Source: Candidatus Melainabacteria bacterium
Lineage (GTDB): Bacteria; Cyanobacteriota; Vampirovibrionia; Obscuribacterales; Obscuribacteraceae
Length of the DNA: 64,000 bases
NCBI GenBank assembly: GCA_003963305.1
Contig: RXJR01000023.1
Span: forward strand, 158,498 to 222,497
Direction: 5' to 3'
Shown: positions 58,638 through 64,000 of the stretch, one piece after another
How positions within the stretch are numbered: position 1 is the stretch's first letter
Layout of the letters: each line of letters opens with the position of its first letter
Made by a program: the position numbers and the translations under genes
Notes under the pieces: generated by a model
What the model saw: only the letters and a program-made list of their open reading frames with translations
Databases searched by the model: none
What the model was told of the DNA's origin: nothing

Positions 58638-59957
58638 ATGAGCGAAATCGAGAGAACAGAAATAGAAATCCCTGAAATAAGTCGAGTCGAAGGGCATTCA
58701 GCCGTTACTGTCGATGTCGAAAACGGCAAAGTGGTTGATGTGAAGCTTGAGGTCTTCGAGGGAACTCGCTTCTTCGAACGCATTGTGCTCGGACACAAAT
58801 ACGATGAGATGCCGCACATAACCTCTCGAATCTGTGCAATCTGCTCTACCGGACACGTGCTAGCTGCGATTAAAGCGGTGGAAAATATCTTTCAATTCAG
58901 CCCGTCTGAAACTGAGAAACTGTTTCGAGAGCTGATGCACCTCGGAATGATCATAGAATCGCACGCGACCCATATCTGCGCCCTGGCACTACCAGACTTT
59001 GTAGGCGCTGCCGACCTCAGCGACCTTGCCGGAAAACACGAAAATGAATTTGCCATTTGGACTAGATTGCGCGATCTTGGTGCCTCCATACAAACCGTCG
59101 TCGGCGGTCGTCCGTTTCACCCCGTCAATCTGCACGCCGGTGGACTATCGCGATATCCGAGCAGGAAGGAACTGCGCCCACTGCTCGTAAAACTTGAACG
59201 CGGCACAGAAGATGCTGCCCACCTGATCACATTGCTCAAAAGCTTTAACCTGCCAACCGAAACAGAACTCGCCCCATGCTTCTTAGCACTTATTCCTGAG
59301 GGAGATTCGTACGGCTATTTCGGTAAGACCATCAAAGCCAGCGACGGATGGCAAGCACCGGTCGAAGAGTACACAACATATCTCTCTGAAAGCAGCGTCG
59401 AATATAGTCACTCCAAGCGTTCATTACTCGGTACTAAGCCATTCATGGTCGGATCGATGGCGAGATTGTTTTTCTTTTCGGAAAAGCTCGGCAAAACAGC
59501 GAAAGATATATTCGACAAAAGCCCGCTCGCCCAAAAGAACAAAAGAGTCAGCTCACTATGGAACAACTTCGCGCAGGCGATAGAAATCGTCGAAGCAATT
59601 GAGCGCGCAACAGTAATAATCGAAATTCTGCTCACAAGCACGATTGCTGGCAGCGAAAACACGGACTTTAAGAATAAGCTCAAAGCCGGTCGAGGAGTTG
59701 GTGCCGTGGAGTGCCCCAGGGGTACTCTCTATCACAGCTACACGCTCGATGAGAGCGGCAACATTACCGCAGCAGACATGATCACTCCATCTGCGCAGAA
59801 CTCAGCTCATATTGAGTTAGACATACGCAAGGCGGCGGAGCTGGAACTCAAAAAGGCTCCTGACCATTTGCGCAGTACACTCGAAACACTCGTCAGAGCA
59901 TACGACCCGTGCAACACATGCGCGACCCACATGGTATCAGTGAGACAGTTGAAGTAA
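58638..59957 (+). CDS. hydA: Group 3b [NiFe] hydrogenase large (alpha) subunit
   Basis: 439 aa. NiFe ligands are complete: L1 RICAICSTGH (about residues 63-72) and L2 DPCNTCATHM near the C-terminus. The seven residues after the conserved His-Met form a short peptide to be removed by the maturation protease at 54016. ISRVEGHSAVTV at the N-terminus and HPVNLHAGGLSRYP are family features. It is the catalytic H2 site. It is preceded by 116 bp of AG-rich repeats and followed by a 41-bp repeat array. This subunit is intact, in contrast to the HyfG-like one at 4803. Confidence 0.95.
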   Translation: MSEIERTEIEIPEISRVEGHSAVTVDVENGKVVDVKLEVFEGTRFFERIVLGHKYDEMPHITSRICAICSTGHVLAAIKAVENIFQFSPSETEKLFRELMHLGMIIESHATHICALALPDFVGAADLSDLAGKHENEFAIWTRLRDLGASIQTVVGGRPFHPVNLHAGGLSRYPSRKELRPLLVKLERGTEDAAHLITLLKSFNLPTETELAPCFLALIPEGDSYGYFGKTIKASDGWQAPVEEYTTYLSESSVEYSHSKRSLLGTKPFMVGSMARLFFFSEKLGKTAKDIFDKSPLAQKNKRVSSLWNNFAQAIEIVEAIERATVIIEILLTSTIAGSENTDFKNKLKAGRGVGAVECPRGTLYHSYTLDESGNITAADMITPSAQNSAHIELDIRKAAELELKKAPDHLRSTLETLVRAYDPCNTCATHMVSVRQLK

Positions 59958-59963
59958 AGCCCT

Positions 59964-60065
59964 AGAATTCGAATCAGTCCTGCCGAAAAGCTCGCAAAAA
60001 CATCAGAATTCGAATCAGCCCTGCCGAAAAGCTCGCAAAAACATCAGAATTCGAATCAGCCCTGC
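59964..60065. repeat. 41-bp tandem repeat, 2.5 copies, after hydA
   Basis: Units start GAATTCGAATCAG at 59966, 60007 and 60048, continuing YCCTGCCGAAAAGCTCGC. The last partial unit supplies the left half of palindrome P. Confidence 0.8.
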
Positions 60066-60071
60066 GGATGA
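60056..60071. promoter_or_regulatory. Palindrome site P, TCAGCC-CTGC-GGATGA
   Basis: 11 of 12 half-site bases match. It is 60 bp upstream of the HPF start and is formed at the edge of the 41-bp repeats; the earlier repeat units lack the right half. Confidence 0.5.
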
Positions 60072-60130
60072 TGACCTGAGACGAACCCACTGGCAAAATG
60101 GACATCAGTCTCATTTTACGGAGTCCCAAC

Positions 60131-60505
60131 GTGAATTATCCGATTCAAATCTCGTTCCTCAACGTGGAAAGTTCTGCAGCTGTCGAGCAAATGGTGCGCC
60201 AGTCCACTGAACGGCTTTCGCGCTTTTATCCACGTATAGCAAGTATCAATGTAGCTATTGAGATGCCGCACAAGAGTCACCATTCAGGCAACATCTTTCA
60301 GGTGCGTATCGATATTTCTGTGCCGGGACAGACGATTTCAGTTGAGACTAAATCCGACAACCATGAAGAATATCAAGACGTGTACGTTGCCATTCGGGAC
60401 GCATTCTTAATGGCAAGACGTCGACTGGAAGACTACGCGAAGCGAAAGCTGGATGCCCCGAAAGTGCAGGCGCACCGGGACAACCTGATAGAAAACGCAC
60501 TCTAA
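60131..60505 (+). CDS. Ribosome hibernation promoting factor (HPF/RaiA family)
   Basis: 124 aa from GTG 60131, with CGGAG 8 bp upstream; the frame opens at ATG 60098 but homologues begin right before PIQISF. The beta-alpha-beta-beta-beta-alpha domain is visible: PIQISFLNVESSAAVEQMVR, IASINVAIEMPHKSHHSGNIFQVRIDISVPG and the basic helix AFLMARRRLEDYAKRKL. It is the short form without the dimerising C-terminal domain. It binds the 30S decoding region and silences ribosomes. DosR-regulon Rv0079 is a functional parallel. Site P is 60 bp upstream. Confidence 0.88.
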   Translation: MNYPIQISFLNVESSAAVEQMVRQSTERLSRFYPRIASINVAIEMPHKSHHSGNIFQVRIDISVPGQTISVETKSDNHEEYQDVYVAIRDAFLMARRRLEDYAKRKLDAPKVQAHRDNLIENAL

Positions 60506-60527
60506 ATTGTTTGAATCTGCATAAAAA

Positions 60528-60543
60528 TCATCCTAAAGGATGA
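60528..60543. promoter_or_regulatory. Palindrome site H, TCATCC-TAAA-GGATGA
   Basis: Perfect 12 of 12 match. It is 145 bp upstream of norZ and 23 bp after the HPF stop; it could also work as a hairpin, since the flanks extend pairing by AA/TT. Confidence 0.65.
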
Positions 60544-60589
60544 TTGCATTCGTGCACAGCGCGAAGTCAACTCCTGCGGCGCGAAGTAA

Positions 60590-60656
60590 GCTGAGCTGCA
60601 GCTGACTTCAGCTACAGCTCAGCTTGGCGCCCAGACTGCAATACAGTAGTCTGGGC
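60590..60656 (+). promoter_or_regulatory. Two consecutive hairpins in the norZ leader
   Basis: The first, 60590-60623, is a 16-bp stem with one mismatch and a 2-nt loop (GCTGAGCTG..CAGCTCAGC). The second, 60629-60656, pairs GCCCAGACT with AGTCTGGGC around 10 nt. They separate site H from the norZ start at 60688, and may be terminators of HPF or leader structures of norZ. Confidence 0.5.
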
Positions 60657-60687
60657 ATGGCGCATTCCTAATTGCAGGTTCACTGTA

Positions 60688-63051
60688 ATGTCGTATCGAA
60701 GACTATGGTGGGGTCTAGCCATCGTCGTGGCCGCCTCCTTTTTGGTGCTCGGATATTTCGGTTACGAGATCTACATGCAAGCACCACCGGTTCCAGATCG
60801 CGTCGTAGTAACTGATGGACGAACACTATTTACTGGCGATGACATTCGCACCGGGCAGAGCGTCTGGCAATCGCTGGGTGGGCAAGAAGTCGGCTCAGTC
60901 TGGGGACATGGCGCGTATGTAGCGCCCGATTGGTCTGCAGATTTTCTGCATCGAGAAATCACATGCATACTCGACAAATGGGCTCTTCGAAGCGAGAGCA
61001 AAGACTTTGCAGGCAAAGATTCCGCAAGCAAAGATTTTGCAGGCAAAGACTACGCAACAAAAGAATCGGCAAGTAAAGACTACGCAAACATTGATCCCGA
61101 GCAGCAAGCTGCGCTTCGAGAGCGACTTCAGCTACTCATGCGCAAAAACACTTTTGATCCGGGCACCGGGCAACTTACAGTAGAGCCCATTCAAGCGGAA
61201 GCCATCGAAGTTGTCAGCAAACACTATACGGCTCTGTTCACGGGAGATCCGGCAACCAAAGACCTGCGAGACGCATATGCACTCCAGCCGCACGCAGTAC
61301 AAAATGCTAATTCGATGCGATGCTTGAATGCATTCTTCTATTGGACAGCCTGGGCGTGTTCGACAAATCGCCCGGGCAGCGACATAACGTATACCAACAA
61401 CTGGCCGGCAGAATCGCTGATCGATAACAAACCAACCGGAATGATTGTGGTCTGGTCGGTCTTCAGCTTCGTGTTTTTGCTCGCCGGAATTGGTGCACTG
61501 GCATGGTACTTCGCAGTGCAGCGCGGGCGTGAAGAAGTAAACGATCATATTCCAGATTCAGACCCGCTCCTGGGATTGAAGCCTACGCCGTCGATGCACG
61601 CAACACTCAAGTATTTCTGGATCGCTGGCGCACTACTGGTAGTGCAAGTCGGACTGGGTGCAGTCACAGCGCACTACGGTGTAGAAGGCTCAAGCTTCTA
61701 TGGCATTCCGCTGGCGGATTGGCTGCCCTACGCTGTCACACGCACCTGGCACACGCAGCTCGGCATCTTGTGGATAGCTACAGTCTGGCTCGGCACAGGT
61801 CTTTTTATGGCACCCGCTGTTTCAGGAGTAGAGCCGAAGTTCCAAAAAGCTGGAGTCGATTTCCTTTTCTTCTGTCTGCTCTTGATTGTCGTAGGTTCAC
61901 TGACCGGAGAATGGCTGGGAGTACAACAAAAGCTTGGATTAGAAGCGAACTTTTGGTTTGGTCACCAGGGTTATGAATACATCGACCTGGGACGATTCTG
62001 GCAGATATTCCTATTTGTAGGTCTCTTCGTTTGGCTCGCTTTGATGACACGCGGTCTCGCACCCGCGTTCAAAAATCCAAAAGAAAACAAGAGTCTGCTG
62101 GCACTTTTTTTGATATCGTCACTGGCTATAGCAGCCTTCTATGGTGCGGGTCTGCTTTATGGACAGCGCACTAATCTCGCCATTGCTGAATACTGGAGAT
62201 GGTGGGTGGTTCATCTCTGGGTAGAGGGATTTTTCGAAGTCTTCGCAACTGTCGTAATCGCATTTCTGTTTACACGCATGGGTCTATTAGCAGCCGGAAC
62301 AGCAACAGCCGGGGTGCTATTCTCCACAGCTATTTTTCTTGCTGGCGGAATCATCGGCACAATGCACCATCTGTACTTTAGCGGCACACCAACTCCGGTG
62401 CTTGCTTTCGGAGCTACATTCAGCGCACTGGAAGTGGTGCCACTTACGCTCATAGGTTTCGAAGGCTACGGGAATCTGACGCTCAGCAGAGCAAAACCAT
62501 GGGTGAAGAGCTACGAGTGGCCAATTAATTTCTTCGTCGCAGTTGCATTTTGGAATCTGGTTGGCGCTGGGTTATTCGGCTTCTTGATCAACGCTCCCAT
62601 CGCTTTATATTACATGCAGGGACTGAACACTACACCAGTGCACGGACACACTGCGCTGTTCGGAGTCTATGGCATGCTCGCCATCGGACTGATGCTGTTT
62701 TGTTTGAAAGGATTGGGCACCAAACACATCTGGAAAACAGGGTCGCTGCGCTTCGCATTTTGGGCAATCAACATTGGTCTGGCACTGATGGTTCTGATTA
62801 GCTTATTGCCGGTCGGATTGATGCAAACGTGGGCAAGTGTCGAGCACGGTTTGTGGTATGCGAGATCCGCCGAATTTTTGCAGACTGGAACCATGAATAC
62901 ATTGCGCTGGCTGCGCGTCATCGGCGATACCATCTTCGCTGCCGGCGTGATGTCCTTAGCCTGGTTTGTAGTTGGGCTGAAAACGGGTTGGTCAATCTCC
63001 AAAGAGCTCGACCAAAACATTCCAACTGCTGTAGCGGTGGCGCAGAAATAA
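60688..63051 (+). CDS. norZ: Quinol-dependent nitric oxide reductase (qNor)
   Basis: 787 aa, single-subunit NO reductase: N-terminal fused NorC-like region without haem c, then 12-14 helices. NorB-type ligands are visible: TRTWHTQLGILW, VVHLWVEGFFEVFATV (FeB His and Glu), GTMHHLYFSGTP (His pair) and PVHGHTALFGVYG (haem His). It reduces 2 NO to N2O with quinol, so it detoxifies NO or supports respiration. Unusually, the periplasmic domain carries an inserted repeat (about residues 103-135, SKDFAGKD/SASKDYA units). No other denitrification gene is present, favouring NO defence. Site H and two hairpins lie upstream. Confidence 0.95.
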   Translation: MSYRRLWWGLAIVVAASFLVLGYFGYEIYMQAPPVPDRVVVTDGRTLFTGDDIRTGQSVWQSLGGQEVGSVWGHGAYVAPDWSADFLHREITCILDKWALRSESKDFAGKDSASKDFAGKDYATKESASKDYANIDPEQQAALRERLQLLMRKNTFDPGTGQLTVEPIQAEAIEVVSKHYTALFTGDPATKDLRDAYALQPHAVQNANSMRCLNAFFYWTAWACSTNRPGSDITYTNNWPAESLIDNKPTGMIVVWSVFSFVFLLAGIGALAWYFAVQRGREEVNDHIPDSDPLLGLKPTPSMHATLKYFWIAGALLVVQVGLGAVTAHYGVEGSSFYGIPLADWLPYAVTRTWHTQLGILWIATVWLGTGLFMAPAVSGVEPKFQKAGVDFLFFCLLLIVVGSLTGEWLGVQQKLGLEANFWFGHQGYEYIDLGRFWQIFLFVGLFVWLALMTRGLAPAFKNPKENKSLLALFLISSLAIAAFYGAGLLYGQRTNLAIAEYWRWWVVHLWVEGFFEVFATVVIAFLFTRMGLLAAGTATAGVLFSTAIFLAGGIIGTMHHLYFSGTPTPVLAFGATFSALEVVPLTLIGFEGYGNLTLSRAKPWVKSYEWPINFFVAVAFWNLVGAGLFGFLINAPIALYYMQGLNTTPVHGHTALFGVYGMLAIGLMLFCLKGLGTKHIWKTGSLRFAFWAINIGLALMVLISLLPVGLMQTWASVEHGLWYARSAEFLQTGTMNTLRWLRVIGDTIFAAGVMSLAWFVVGLKTGWSISKELDQNIPTAVAVAQK

Positions 63052-63140
63052 GGCTCGGCGATTGCGCAGAATAATTCAGTAGACTAAACAAGCAGGAGCA
63101 TTTAGGACGCTGCTGCTTGTGAGCAAACAATCTATAGATC

Positions 63141-63184
63141 GTCGACAAGCAGTCGACAAGCAGTTAGCAAGCCGTTAGCAAGCA
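63141..63184. repeat. 11-bp tandem repeat, four copies, at a USP stop
   Basis: GTCGACAAGCA twice, then GTTAGCAAGCC and GTTAGCAAGCA. The stop codon of the minus-strand USP (63175-63177) lies inside the last unit. Confidence 0.8.
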
Positions 63185-63648
63185 GTTCTTACGTCTCGAT
63201 GACTACTGGAACCGGTTACATCATCAACCGCGCATGGTGCCCGCAGCGTTACTGCCTTGGAGACCGATCCCCAAACACAGCGATCGCAGGTGTCTGATTG
63301 AAACCTTCCGATTATCAATTTTTCCGCGATCCACTCGCTGGCAACTTTGATAATTTCAGGCGGTGGATTTCCTTCTTTCAATTGAATATGAACAGAGCAA
63401 TGCGGCAGAGACTGCTCGATAATTCTCTGATACCTGCGACACCTAGCTTCAATGAGATTCTTGCGCTTCTGAAACTGCCTTTCCAGAAGTTCATTCTCAT
63501 CATCATCGAGTTCGTCATCGTAACTGAGTGGAAAAGGAATCACAGACAGAATTCTGAAGCTAGTACCTGCGGCCCAGTATCTGCCTAGCACCGCTGCGAT
63601 TGTATCTTTACTTGCTCTTGAACCGTCTACAGCAATGATAACGCGCAT
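63175..63648 (-). CDS. Universal stress protein, altered C-terminus
   Basis: 157 aa from ATG 63648 (frame opens at 63696). Starts MRVIIAVDGSRASKDTIAAVL; an acidic insertion DDELDDDENELLE follows strand 2. The motif is GRFQ-SDTCDRCVW-GSVSKAV, with Gln for the second Gly. The usual C-terminal strand CSVxIVK reads CAVDDVTGSSSHRDV, so the last strand is disrupted, perhaps by the repeat at the 3' end. Site I is 168 bp upstream. Confidence 0.88.
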   Translation of the reverse strand: MRVIIAVDGSRASKDTIAAVLGRYWAAGTSFRILSVIPFPLSYDDELDDDENELLERQFQKRKNLIEARCRRYQRIIEQSLPHCSVHIQLKEGNPPPEIIKVASEWIAEKLIIGRFQSDTCDRCVWGSVSKAVTLRAPCAVDDVTGSSSHRDVRTAC

Positions 63649-63815
63649 TATCTTGGGACTCCATACCAAAACAGAAAAACCAACGGCCGTGTCCAAATTA
63701 AAACTCTTAGGAGAGCTGCGCCTGGCACGGCCGATTGGTTCAACTTTGGAGGTTTGGGTTTGGTTTGTCTTTCGCCTCTGTGCTTACAGTCTATGACAAT
63801 GAGGACTGGTGTGTA

Positions 63816-63831
63816 TCATCCTTTGGGATGA
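63816..63831. promoter_or_regulatory. Palindrome site I, TCATCC-TTTG-GGATGA
   Basis: Perfect 12 of 12 match, 168 bp upstream of the minus-strand USP. The flank CCTTTGGGATGACACCCAAAGG forms a second, overlapping inverted repeat. Confidence 0.65.
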
Positions 63832-63864
63832 CACCCAAAGGTCACCGGGATGAAGTGGTGGTGG

Positions 63865-64000
63865 TGCACTCGGGACGAGTGCGTTCCATGGCACCCGGGA
63901 CGAGTGCGTTCCATGGCCAGGCGGGACGAATGGCGTTCCGGGCACTCGGGACGAGTGCGTTCCATGGCTAGGCGGGACGAATGGCGTTCCGGGCACTCGG
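63865..64000. repeat. REP-like hairpin repeat array, copy 3, running off the window
   Basis: Alternating units: GCACTCGGGACGAGTGCGTT (perfect 7-bp stem), a GCACCCG variant, and GCCAGGCGGGACGAATGGCG, where GCCA/TGGC replaces GCAC/GTGC. All share CGGGACG and a GTTCC tail. Confidence 0.85.

Overview
The window looks like a stress, anaerobiosis and dormancy island from a facultatively anaerobic bacterium. It carries a quinol-dependent nitric oxide reductase, a soluble group 3b [NiFe] hydrogenase with maturation genes, a Hyf-like membrane complex that has lost its Ni ligands, four small c-type cytochromes, two P-type ATPases, Hsp20, a ribosome hibernation factor and fifteen universal stress protein (USP) genes. 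Taxonomy cannot be fixed from the sequence. A non-photosynthetic relative of Cyanobacteria (Obscuribacterales/Melainabacteria type) is only a weak guess. No rRNA, tRNA, CRISPR array, prophage or complete insertion sequence was seen.

Layout. 1-3.7 kb: end of a trypsin-like protease, two secreted proteins and a beta-carbonic anhydrase. 4.0-11.3 kb (minus strand): hyfB-C-E-F-G-I-like operon, with a divergent ArsR regulator at 11.4 kb. 11.7-17.9 kb: USPs, an XRE regulator, an MgtA-type ATPase and a resolvase-fold protein. 18.0-20.6 kb: a globin-coupled histidine kinase divergent from a DosR/NarL-type response regulator. 20.7-32.3 kb: USPs, FtsH, cytochromes, a PLP enzyme, a hydrolase and a GNAT acetyltransferase. 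32.4-39.8 kb: acyl-CoA ligase, CtpF-like ATPase, rubredoxin, phosphoribosyltransferase and erythromycin-esterase-like protein. 39.9-50.6 kb: small membrane proteins, CoA transferase, papain-like amidase, Hsp20, beta-CASP nuclease, cytochromes, a second TPR/ArsR pair. 50.8-54.0 kb: USPs and a frameshifted rhomboid. 54.0-60.0 kb: hydrogenase protease, hypA, hypB, hydB-G-D-A. 60.1-63.6 kb: HPF, norZ and a USP.

How it fits together. The gene set closely parallels the mycobacterial DosR (DevR) hypoxia/NO regulon: USPs, Hsp20, a CtpF-like ATPase, a phosphoribosyltransferase next to an erythromycin-esterase domain (fused in Rv2030c), an HPF-like factor and a group 3b hydrogenase. Here the gas sensor would be a protoglobin domain instead of GAF-haem. 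A 16-bp inverted repeat, TCATCC-N4-GGATGA, recurs in at least twelve intergenic regions in front of these genes (norZ, hsp20, HPF, several USPs, both ATPases, the USP-hyp operon). I propose it as the operator of this island, probably bound by the DosR-like regulator. That link is inference.

The intergenic DNA is also rich in short tandem duplications placed at gene 3' ends, and in a REP-like hairpin family whose stems covary between copies.
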